From positions 268,423 through 284,922 of the forward strand of contig CAJUCO010000001.1 of assembly GCA_910585245.1 (NCBI GenBank): 16,500 nt of DNA, read 5' to 3'. Origin of the DNA: an uncultured Oscillibacter sp. GTDB taxonomy: Bacteria; Bacillota; Clostridia; Oscillospirales; Oscillospiraceae. Shown piece by piece: positions 5,461-11,917 of the stretch (positions are counted from its first letter, which is position 1; every line of letters begins with the position of its first letter). Under the pieces are notes generated by a model. The model saw nothing but the letters and a program-made list of their open reading frames with translations. It searched no databases and had not been told where the DNA came from. The position numbers and the translations under genes are program-made.

Positions 5461-6513
5461 ATGGAACGCATAGACCAGGGGATGCCCTTTCTTTTGCGAT
5501 ATGAAAATGTAGCCTGGTACGAGGGCGGAAAGGTCCGCATTCTGGACCGCCGGGTCTATCCCAGAGAAGTCCGGTTTGAAATCTGTGAGACTTATCAAGA
5601 GGTGGTCCAGGCCATCGCGGACATGGTGACCCAGAGCGCCGGACCCTACACCGCCGTGGGCATGGGCATGGCCCTGGCGGCTTACCAGGTCCGGGACAAG
5701 GGGCGGGCGGAACAGAGCGCCTTTTTGCAGCAGGCGGCCCATGATCTGGCCCACGCCCGCCCCACCACCGCCAGCCGTTACGGTAAGATCACCTTCCGTT
5801 GCGCCGCCGTGGCGGAGGAGGCCCTGGAGGCGGGAGCGGACCCGGTGGCCGCCGTTGTAAACGACACCCTTCAATCCCTGGAGCGGCGCTACCGCGTCAT
5901 GCAGCTGGTGGGAGATCACCTGGAGACCCTGATCCCGGAGGGCGGCACCCTTTTGACCCAGTGCTACGGAGAAACCATCATCGGAACCCTCATCCGCTCC
6001 GCCGCCCGAAGCGGCAAGTCCTTCCGGGTTTTTTGCGCGGAAACCCGGCCCTTCCTCCAGGGCGCCCGGCTCACCGCCAGCTGCTTTGCCCAGGCGGGCT
6101 TTGACACCACGGTCATCACGGACAACATGGTGGCCTACGCCATGGAACGGGAGGGAATCGATGTATTTACCTCCGCCGCAGACGCCATTGCCCGGGACGG
6201 GCACATCGCTAACAAAACCGGCACCTTCCAAATGGCGATTCTGGCCAAGCACTTCGGCCTTCCCTATTACGTCACCGGCATTCCCGACAAAGACAAACGG
6301 TCGGCGGCGGACATTGTGATTGAACAGCGGAACCCCGGCCCTGTGCTCACCTCATGGGGCATTTCCAACACCCTTCCGGAGGTCAAGGGCATCTACCCCT
6401 CTTTTGACGTGACGCCCCCTCATCTGATCTCCGGCGTGGTGACGGACAAAGGGGTCTATGTCCCCGGTCTTCTGGACCGCTACTTCGACACGGAGGTCCG
6501 GGAGTTCTATTGA
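5461..6513 (+). CDS. MtnA/eIF2B-family sugar-1-phosphate isomerase (divergent)
   Basis: A 350-residue homologue of S-methyl-5-thioribose-1-phosphate isomerase, which converts an aldose-1-phosphate to a ketose-1-phosphate. Family landmarks in order: HARPTTA (98-104), the catalytic-cysteine loop GGTLLTQCYG (161-170, Cys168), ETRPFLQGARLTA (194-206), TDNM (220-223), SAADAIARDGHIANKTGTF (238-256, catalytic-type Asp241) and EQRNPGPV (288-295). Both catalytic residues are kept, but the usual HCN is QCY and ADRI is ADAI, so the substrate probably differs from methylthioribose-1-phosphate. The start at 5461 has AAGGAGG 8 bases upstream. The class II aldolase 40 bases downstream suggests a DHAP-shunt-like pair. 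Ribose-1-phosphate or 5-deoxyribose-1-phosphate are plausible substrates (inference). Confidence 0.82.
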   Translation: MERIDQGMPFLLRYENVAWYEGGKVRILDRRVYPREVRFEICETYQEVVQAIADMVTQSAGPYTAVGMGMALAAYQVRDKGRAEQSAFLQQAAHDLAHARPTTASRYGKITFRCAAVAEEALEAGADPVAAVVNDTLQSLERRYRVMQLVGDHLETLIPEGGTLLTQCYGETIIGTLIRSAARSGKSFRVFCAETRPFLQGARLTASCFAQAGFDTTVITDNMVAYAMEREGIDVFTSAADAIARDGHIANKTGTFQMAILAKHFGLPYYVTGIPDKDKRSAADIVIEQRNPGPVLTSWGISNTLPEVKGIYPSFDVTPPHLISGVVTDKGVYVPGLLDRYFDTEVREFY

Positions 6514-6553
6514 AGAACCTTTTTAGAGCATACAGCAAAGGAGAGAAACGGCC

Positions 6554-7219
6554 ATGTTATTGCAGGAAGAGCGGGAACTGGTGGTGGAGTATGGGAAGAA
6601 GATGAGCGCCGCGGGTCTCAGCACCGGCACCAGCGGAAATATCAGCATTTACGCCCCGGAACATGGACTTCTGGCCATCAGCCCTTCGGGCATCGGCTAT
6701 TTCGATACCCGGCCTGAGGACGTGGTGGTCATGGACCTGGAGGCCAAGATTGTGGAGGGAACCCGAAAACCCTCCAGCGAGTGGGCTCTCCACACTCTTT
6801 TTTACAAGCGCAAGCCCCATGTCCGCTCCGTGGTCCACACCCACTCCATGTACTGCACCACCTTCGCCGTTTTGGGCCGGCCCCTTCAAGCCGTCCACTA
6901 CGCCATCGCCGGCGCGGGGGCGGCGGAAGTTCCCTGCACGCCCTACTACCCCTTCGGCACCCTGGAACTGGCGGAAGCCGCCGTGGAGACCGCCGGAAAA
7001 TGCGACGCGGTCCTCCTGGGGAACCATGGGCTGGTGGCCTGTGGAAAAGACATGGCCGGGGCCTATGGGCTGGCATTAAACTTGGAGTATGTGGCGGAGC
7101 TTCAATACCGGACCCTGTGCATCGGAACGCCCAACCTTCTCAGCCGGGAGGACATGGAGGACGTTTCGAAACGCTTCCAGTCCTATGGGCAGCCAGAGGG
7201 CGGGAAGACGGGCTATTAA
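6554..7219 (+). CDS. Class II aldolase (fuculose-1-phosphate aldolase family)
   Basis: A 221-residue zinc-dependent aldolase of the FucA/AraD fold. It should cleave a ketose-1-phosphate to dihydroxyacetone phosphate and an aldehyde. Active-site residues are visible: catalytic Glu76 in SSEWALH, zinc ligands His95 and His97 in HTHSMY, and His158 in LLGNHGLVA. The phosphate-binding TGTSGNIS (24-31) and SPSG (43-46) are also present. Length matches E. coli FucA (215). AAAGGAG lies 10 bases before the start. It is the second gene of an operon with the MtnA-like isomerase, so its substrate is probably that enzyme's product and not fuculose phosphate. Isomerase plus class II aldolase pairs are known for disposal of methylthioribose and 5-deoxyribose. 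Confidence 0.9.
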   Translation: MLLQEERELVVEYGKKMSAAGLSTGTSGNISIYAPEHGLLAISPSGIGYFDTRPEDVVVMDLEAKIVEGTRKPSSEWALHTLFYKRKPHVRSVVHTHSMYCTTFAVLGRPLQAVHYAIAGAGAAEVPCTPYYPFGTLELAEAAVETAGKCDAVLLGNHGLVACGKDMAGAYGLALNLEYVAELQYRTLCIGTPNLLSREDMEDVSKRFQSYGQPEGGKTGY

Positions 7220-7233
7220 ATAGCGGACAAAAA

Positions 7234-7313
7234 CGAAAGGAACCCTTCCTGGGTTCCTCTCGTAACGCTCTTCCTTCCCGTCGGGGATGGTTTTTACGGT
7301 TTTTCCACACTCT
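7234..7313 (+). repeat. Half copy of the intergenic repeat after the aldolase gene
   Basis: Hairpin 1 with arms CGAAAGGAACCC (7234-7245) and GGGTTCCTCTCG (7251-7262) is followed by the tail CTCTTCCTTCCCGTCGGGG, then TTTTTACGGTTTTTC, and ends CACACTC. It is the reverse-complement match of the outer half of copy 1 (771-851) and belongs to the same tail subtype. Hairpins 2 and 3 are absent. It lies in the 3' UTR of the aldolase gene in the common sense orientation. Confidence 0.75.
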
Positions 7314-7314
7314 G

Positions 7315-7345
7315 AAACGGAGGGACGCAAGCGTCCCTCCGTTTT
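7315..7345. terminator. Bidirectional rho-independent terminator between aldolase and xdhC
   Basis: Arms AAACGGAGGGACGC and GCGTCCCTCCGTTT form a perfect 14-bp stem with T runs on both strands. It lies 5 bases beyond the xdhC stop and closes both the plus-strand aldolase operon and the minus-strand xdhABC operon. Confidence 0.85.
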
Positions 7346-7349
7346 CCTG

Positions 7350-7856
7350 TCAACAAGGCAACTCTTTTCCCAGCCGCTTGTACATGGTCTTCTTCACGGC
7401 CCGAAGGATGTTCTCGTATCCGGTACATCGGCAGAGATGGCCCGAGAGGAGTTTGCGCAGCTCATCGTCCGTGTACTCCTTCCCACTCTCCAAAATCTCC
7501 ACCGCCGTCAGCAAAAAGCCCGGAGTGCAGAAGCCGCACTGAATCGCCGCCTCGTCCACAAAGGCCTGCTGAATGTCGGAAAGCTCCCCATTGGGGCCCA
7601 GAAGCCCTTCCAAGGTACGAACCCGCTTTCCCTCCGCCCAGACGGCGAGATAAATACAGGAGTTGAACGCCTCGCCGTCGATCAGGACGTTACAGGCCCC
7701 GCACTCGCCCACCTCGCAGCCTTTTTTCACGGACGTCATCCGAAAGTCGTTGCGCAGCAGGTCCGTGAGGCTGGCCCGGACATCCACCGTCCGCTCCACG
7801 TCCTTGCCATTGAGGTTGAAATGAACGGTTTGATACTGGATGTTGTGTCTTTCCAT
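7350..7856 (-). CDS. xdhC: Xanthine dehydrogenase iron-sulfur subunit XdhC
   Basis: A 168-residue electron-transfer subunit with two [2Fe-2S] clusters. The plant-type N-terminal cluster uses Cys47, 52, 55 and 67 (GCEVGECGACNVLIDG). The helical C-terminal cluster uses Cys107, 110, 142 and 144 (CGFCTPG and CRCTGY). It closely resembles E. coli XdhC in content and length (159), including IYLAVWAEGKRVRTLEG, where E. coli has LYLAAWAEGKEIRTLEG. Its ATG overlaps the xdhB stop as TAATG, so the two are translationally coupled. It is the last gene of xdhABC and is followed by a strong terminator. It passes electrons from the molybdenum site towards FAD in XdhB. Confidence 0.94.
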   Translation of the reverse strand: MERHNIQYQTVHFNLNGKDVERTVDVRASLTDLLRNDFRMTSVKKGCEVGECGACNVLIDGEAFNSCIYLAVWAEGKRVRTLEGLLGPNGELSDIQQAFVDEAAIQCGFCTPGFLLTAVEILESGKEYTDDELRKLLSGHLCRCTGYENILRAVKKTMYKRLGKELPC

Positions 7857-8737
7857 TACAGCGCACCTCCCGCCAGTTTCACGGACGCAATAAAAGCCCG
7901 TTTCGCGCTCTCCACGGCGATGTGGAGGCGGAAGTCCTTGGCCGCCCGCCAGGAGTCCCGGGGGTTGATATCCTCCTTGACCGCCTGGGCAAACTTTTCC
8001 GCCAGCTCCAGGCTGACGGGCTGGCCCGACGCCAATTTTTCCGCCGTTCCGGCCCGCAGGGGCACGGGGCCCGCCACACCGAAGGCGACCCTTGCCCGCT
8101 CCACGCATTGTTTATCGGCGGAGAGGCGGACATTGACGGAGGTCCCCAGGGTGGCGATATCCATGGCGTTGCGCATGGCATATTTGATGTAGTGTCCAAA
8201 GCAGTTCTCATAGCTCTCTTTAGGAATGAGAATCGAGGTCTGAATCTCCCCCTCTCGAAGGTCCACCTTCCCCGCCCCAAGATAAAACTCCCAAATGGGC
8301 TGAAGGCGGATGCCCTGGGGTCCTGTCAGCTCCACAACGGCGTCCCAGGCGTGGAGCGTGGAAGCGGAATCCGCAGAGGTGACGCCATTACAGGTGTTTC
8401 CTCCGATGGTGCCGATGTTTCGAATCTGAGGTCCCCCCGCCTGGTCCACCGCTTCACCTAAAACACGGATGTACTTTTGGATCAGGGGGTCCCGGGTGAT
8501 ATGGGAAAAACTGGTGAGAGAGCCAATGCGGAGAGTTCCGTCTTCATCCATGGACACCCCCCGAATCTCGTCCAGGGTCTGAATGGAGATCAGCTCCACA
8601 CCGGCCCGTTTTCCCTCCCGCATCTGAACCAGCACGTCGGAGCCTCCGGCGATGATCTGGGCCTCGGGGTGGGCAAGGCGCAGGGCCACGGCATCCTTCA
8701 CGGTTTTGGCCTGGTACAGGGCTTTCATGTCATACAT
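7856..8737 (-). CDS. xdhB: Xanthine dehydrogenase FAD-binding subunit XdhB
   Basis: A 293-residue FAD subunit, matching the 292 of E. coli XdhB. Flavin-binding motifs are IIAGGSDVLVQ (residues 28-38) and TIGGNTCNGVTSADSA (110-125). YIKYAMRNAMDIATLG and VAFGVAGPVPLR follow in the C-terminal half, in the E. coli order. The start at 8737 has AAAGGAGGG 7 bases upstream, and that ribosome site overlaps the xdhA stop codon (TAAAGGAGG). The in-frame ATG at 8728 would be too far from it. The gene is 14 bases after xdhA and overlaps xdhC by one base. It takes electrons from XdhC and hands them to NAD or another acceptor. Confidence 0.94.
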   Translation of the reverse strand: MYDMKALYQAKTVKDAVALRLAHPEAQIIAGGSDVLVQMREGKRAGVELISIQTLDEIRGVSMDEDGTLRIGSLTSFSHITRDPLIQKYIRVLGEAVDQAGGPQIRNIGTIGGNTCNGVTSADSASTLHAWDAVVELTGPQGIRLQPIWEFYLGAGKVDLREGEIQTSILIPKESYENCFGHYIKYAMRNAMDIATLGTSVNVRLSADKQCVERARVAFGVAGPVPLRAGTAEKLASGQPVSLELAEKFAQAVKEDINPRDSWRAAKDFRLHIAVESAKRAFIASVKLAGGAL

Positions 8738-8751
8738 ACGTTGGCCCTCCT

Positions 8752-11046
8752 TTACTCTTCGATCAACCCAGCCTCTTTCAACTTCCGATAGAGGACATGG
8801 GGCGTGATGGGGCAAGAATCAATGGCAACTCCGGTGGCGTTCAAAACGGCGTTCCGGATGGCCGGGGCGCCGGAGCAGGCCGGGGGCTCTCCCAGGGCCT
8901 TGGTGCCGTAAGGGCTGGTGGGCTCCGGATTCTCCACGAAGCCCACCTCCAGAGCGGGATGATCCATAAAGGTGGAGAGCTTGTAGTCCAGCAGGTTGTT
9001 GTTCAGGGGCTTGCCGGTCTTTTCGTCGAACCTCAGCTCCTCGGAAAGGCCATATCCAATGGCCATGGACATCCCGCCGTGGACCTGGGCCTCCGCCAGG
9101 GCGGGGTTGATGAGCGTACCACAGTCATGGACGTTCACCAGCCGCAGCAGCTTCACCTTGCACATGGGGATGTCCACCTCCACCTCCGCGAAGGAACAGC
9201 CAAAGGAGTAGGCGTTGGATTTGATCTGGGCGGTGGTCTCGGCGGTAATATGCCGGCTGTCGTCCAGGGAGTAGAGGCTTTCCAGCGCCAAGTCCCCCAG
9301 GGATTTCAGGATGCGCCCGTCACTCTTTCGGACAATTTGCCCATCCACCAGGTCCAGATTTGAAACAGGCATTCGGGTCTGCCGGTGAGCCACGGCCAGA
9401 ATGCGCTCCCGAAGGGCCAGGGCCGTCTGCATAATGGAAAAGCCGCCGATGTAGGTCTGCCGGGAAGCGTAGGCCCCAGTGCCAAAGGGGGTGACGTCCG
9501 TATCCTGGGTGGAAACCACGTGGACGTCGCTGAGGGGAATCCCCACGGCGTCCGCCACCATCTGAGAATAGGCCGTGTCACAGCCCTGGCCAATTTCCGT
9601 CTCGCCGGTCTGGAACTGGAGAGACCCGTCCTGGTTCAGTACCATCCGGCAGGAGGAGGACTCCAGAGAGATGGGCCACACGGCGGTGTTGTACCAGAAC
9701 ACCGCCAGTCCCACGCCCCGGCGGACCGGGCCGGTCTGGTTTTGGTACTCTTCAAACTTCTTCCGGTAGTCCAGTTTTTCCAGGGCCTTGTCTATGCACT
9801 GGTTAAATGTGTCATAGTACAGCTCGTTTTTGGAGAAGCCGTCCACATAGCCCACGGGCATCAGGTTTTTCCGGCGGAACTCCAGAGGAGACATACCGAT
9901 GGCCTTACAAATGTCGTCAATGTGGCTCTCTCCGGCGAACATGGCCTGGGGAATGCCATAGCCCCGCATGGCCCCGGCGGAGGGCCGGTTTGTGTACACC
10001 GTCCAGCTGTCGCACTCCACATTGGGGCAGGGATAGAGCTGGGGGAAGGCGTTCATACCCTTGGCCACAATGCCGTGGCCGTGGGAGGCGTAGGCCCCCT
10101 GGTTGGAAAAGGCCTCCAGTTTCCGGGCAACCAGCGTGCCGTCGGGCCGGACGTAGGAGATGATATGGGTGCGGATGGCATGGCGGACCCGGTTGGAGAC
10201 GAAGGTCTCCTCCCGGCTGCACTCCAGCTTTACCAGCCGTCCCCCCACCTGGGTAGAGCACCAGGCGCAAAGGGGCTCGTACAGCGCGTCCTGCTTGTTG
10301 CCAAAGCCCCCGCCAATGTAAGGCTTGATGATTCGTACCTTGCCCCAGGGAAGGCCCAGCGCCTGCCCCACCACCCGGCGGACAATGTGGGGAATCTGGG
10401 TGGAGCTGACCACCACCATCCTTCCCGCCTCCTCATAGGCAAAACAGCCGTGATTTTCAATGTGGCAGTGCTGAACGGTGGGGGTGTCGTACCAGCCCTC
10501 CACCTTGATCAGGCCCGGTTCCCGCCGGGCGGTTTCATAATCTCCCCGGCGAAGGTCGGAGTGGGCCAGGAGGTTGTTTGGATAGCGCTCTTGAATCTGG
10601 GGCGCGCCGTCTTTCATGGCCTCCTGGGCATCCAGAACAAAGGGCAATTCCTCGTATTCAACTTTAATCGCCCGAAGGGCCTGGACGGCGGCCACCTCCT
10701 CCTCGGCAATGACCACCGCCACCTCGTCGCCGTAGTAACGAACGTGCCGGTTTAAGAGTTTCCGGTCCGCCACATCCTGGTGATGAGGGTCTGTGGACCA
10801 AGGATGACCCGCCGTTGGAAATTCGAGATCCGGGACGTCGAAGCAGGTCAGCACCTTTACAACGCCGGGGATGGCCTCCGCCGCGGAGGTATCCACGGAT
10901 TTCACAAACCCGTGGGCAATGGTGGAATGACAGATTTTCGCGATCAGGGCGCTACGGTCGCAGAGGTCGTCCATGTATTTGGCCCGGCCTGTGGCCTTTT
11001 CATAGGCGTCCACCCGCACAACGCTTTTGCCGACGCTTTTACTCAT
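8752..11046 (-). CDS. xdhA: Xanthine dehydrogenase molybdenum-binding subunit XdhA
   Basis: A 764-residue molybdopterin-binding catalytic subunit. It aligns through long stretches with E. coli XdhA (752), notably VSSTQIPHIVRRVVGQAL (about 246-263) and IKPYIGGGFGNKQD, plus ETEIGQG, STQDTDVTPFG and ALGEPP. In the last, Glu720 corresponds to the family's catalytic base. There is no iron-sulfur domain, which is supplied by XdhC. The start at 11046 has AAAGGAGGG 4 bases upstream; the open frame runs on to 11544, but that is antisense to mocA. First gene of xdhABC, in the E. coli order. The close resemblance supports a purine substrate such as hypoxanthine or xanthine, though substrate is not proven by sequence. 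Confidence 0.95.
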   Translation of the reverse strand: MSKSVGKSVVRVDAYEKATGRAKYMDDLCDRSALIAKICHSTIAHGFVKSVDTSAAEAIPGVVKVLTCFDVPDLEFPTAGHPWSTDPHHQDVADRKLLNRHVRYYGDEVAVVIAEEEVAAVQALRAIKVEYEELPFVLDAQEAMKDGAPQIQERYPNNLLAHSDLRRGDYETARREPGLIKVEGWYDTPTVQHCHIENHGCFAYEEAGRMVVVSSTQIPHIVRRVVGQALGLPWGKVRIIKPYIGGGFGNKQDALYEPLCAWCSTQVGGRLVKLECSREETFVSNRVRHAIRTHIISYVRPDGTLVARKLEAFSNQGAYASHGHGIVAKGMNAFPQLYPCPNVECDSWTVYTNRPSAGAMRGYGIPQAMFAGESHIDDICKAIGMSPLEFRRKNLMPVGYVDGFSKNELYYDTFNQCIDKALEKLDYRKKFEEYQNQTGPVRRGVGLAVFWYNTAVWPISLESSSCRMVLNQDGSLQFQTGETEIGQGCDTAYSQMVADAVGIPLSDVHVVSTQDTDVTPFGTGAYASRQTYIGGFSIMQTALALRERILAVAHRQTRMPVSNLDLVDGQIVRKSDGRILKSLGDLALESLYSLDDSRHITAETTAQIKSNAYSFGCSFAEVEVDIPMCKVKLLRLVNVHDCGTLINPALAEAQVHGGMSMAIGYGLSEELRFDEKTGKPLNNNLLDYKLSTFMDHPALEVGFVENPEPTSPYGTKALGEPPACSGAPAIRNAVLNATGVAIDSCPITPHVLYRKLKEAGLIEE

Positions 11047-11096
11047 TGGGTGCCCTCCTTTTCTATTTACAACTTCGCTCCCGGGGACGGTAATTC

Positions 11097-11126
11097 TTGA
11101 CTGAGCGGGAGAAAAGAGGATATACT
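11097..11126 (+). promoter_or_regulatory. Promoter of mocA
   Basis: TTGACT (11097-11102), 18 bp, then TATACT (11121-11126): a near-consensus sigma-A promoter 37 bases before the mocA start. No comparably clear promoter was found for xdhA on the opposite strand of the same intergenic region. Confidence 0.75.
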
Positions 11127-11163
11127 GATTAAACATTAAATCGATGGGAGTCTGTCTGAAACG

Positions 11164-11733
11164 ATGAAATTGGGTTGCGTGGTTATGGCGGCGGGAAACG
11201 CCCGCCGCTTTGGAGAAAACAAGCTGGCCGCCGGGGTCCGGGGCCGGAGCCTGATTCTCCGGGCGCTGGAGGCGGTGCCGGGAGAGGAATTTGAACGCGT
11301 GGCCGTGGTGACGCAATACCCGCAAATTATAGATCTGGCGAAGCAGTTCCACTTCACACCCTGCCAAAATGAACACCCGGACTGGGGCATCAGCCACACC
11401 ATTCAACTGGGATTGGAGACCCTGGGGGATTGCGGCGGAGCCATGTTCCTGGTCAGCGACCAGCCCCTTTTGCGGCGGGAGAGCGTCCAAGCTCTGGTGG
11501 CGCTGTGGCGCTCCCAGCCGGAGAAAATCGCCGCCCTGGCTCACGGCGGAGTCCGGGGAAATCCCTGCCTCTTCCCCGCCCGTTTTTTTCCGGAACTACA
11601 GGCGCTCCGGGAAGACCACGGGGGAAACGCCGTCATCCGGCGGCACAAGGAGGATCTGATTTTACTGGAGGTAGCGGAAAAGGAGCTGAGCGATGTAGAC
11701 ACGCCGGAGGCATTGCGGGAATTACAAGATTGA
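11164..11733 (+). CDS. mocA: MocA-like molybdenum cofactor cytidylyltransferase
   Basis: A 189-residue NTP-transferase of the MobA/MocA group. It is expected to attach CMP to molybdopterin so the cofactor can be used by xanthine dehydrogenase-type enzymes. The nucleotide-binding signature is MAAGNARRFGENKL (residues 8-21). VSDQP (97-101) corresponds to the metal-binding loop, RGNPCLFPARFF (131-142) to the cofactor side, and DVDTPEAL (177-184) to the C-terminal motif. E. coli MocA is 192 residues. It lies divergent from xdhABC and convergent with the single-chain hydroxylase, the expected neighbourhood. The ribosome site is weak (GGGAG 13 bases upstream). A GTP-using MobA role cannot be fully excluded but is unlikely here. 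Confidence 0.87.
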   Translation: MKLGCVVMAAGNARRFGENKLAAGVRGRSLILRALEAVPGEEFERVAVVTQYPQIIDLAKQFHFTPCQNEHPDWGISHTIQLGLETLGDCGGAMFLVSDQPLLRRESVQALVALWRSQPEKIAALAHGGVRGNPCLFPARFFPELQALREDHGGNAVIRRHKEDLILLEVAEKELSDVDTPEALRELQD

Positions 11734-11917
11734 CCCGGAAACGGGGACGGAAACGTCCCCGTTTCTTTTCATGTTTGAAGGTCCCGGATTGCCTCATCCA
11801 CTTCCGGGTCTCCCAGTCCGGCAGGGTCTGAATTTCCGAAAGGCGCTTGCAGGCCCTGGGGGACACACCGTTGACCCGCGCTTCCAAGTCCTGCCCATAG
11901 AAGGAGCTCTCCCTCAC
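11633..11917 (-). CDS. Coding-like fragment coupled to the hydroxylase stop (unknown, possibly truncated)
   Basis: A GTG at 11917 overlaps the hydroxylase TGA as GTGA and opens a 94-codon frame. The first 47 codons look coding: 40 of 47 end in G or C, and the peptide is protein-like (YGQDLEARVNGVSPRACK, then LPDWETRKWM). From about residue 48 the frame runs through the mocA terminator and into mocA antisense, where it becomes arginine- and proline-rich and unlike a protein. I do not recognise the family. It may be the 5' remnant of a gene cut off by the mocA end, or a short protein whose stop was lost. No good ribosome site is seen beyond coupling. Confidence 0.35.
   Translation of the reverse strand: MRESSFYGQDLEARVNGVSPRACKRLSEIQTLPDWETRKWMRQSGTFKHEKKRGRFRPRFRVNLVIPAMPPACLHRSAPFPLPPVKSDPPCAAG
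11738..11769 (+). terminator. Rho-independent terminator of mocA
   Basis: A perfect 12-bp stem, GAAACGGGGACG and CGTCCCCGTTTC, with a GAAA loop followed by TTTTC. It begins 4 bases after the mocA stop. Confidence 0.88.

Noticed and set aside
5314..6252. Upstream extension of the glycerate kinase frame to 726 residues
   Set aside because: The extension is antisense to the MtnA-like gene, has no family similarity, and a perfect ribosome site and promoter mark the start at 5313.
11047..11544. Upstream extension of xdhA to 930 residues
   Set aside because: It is antisense to mocA. AAAGGAGGG and the E. coli XdhA N-terminus place the start at 11046.
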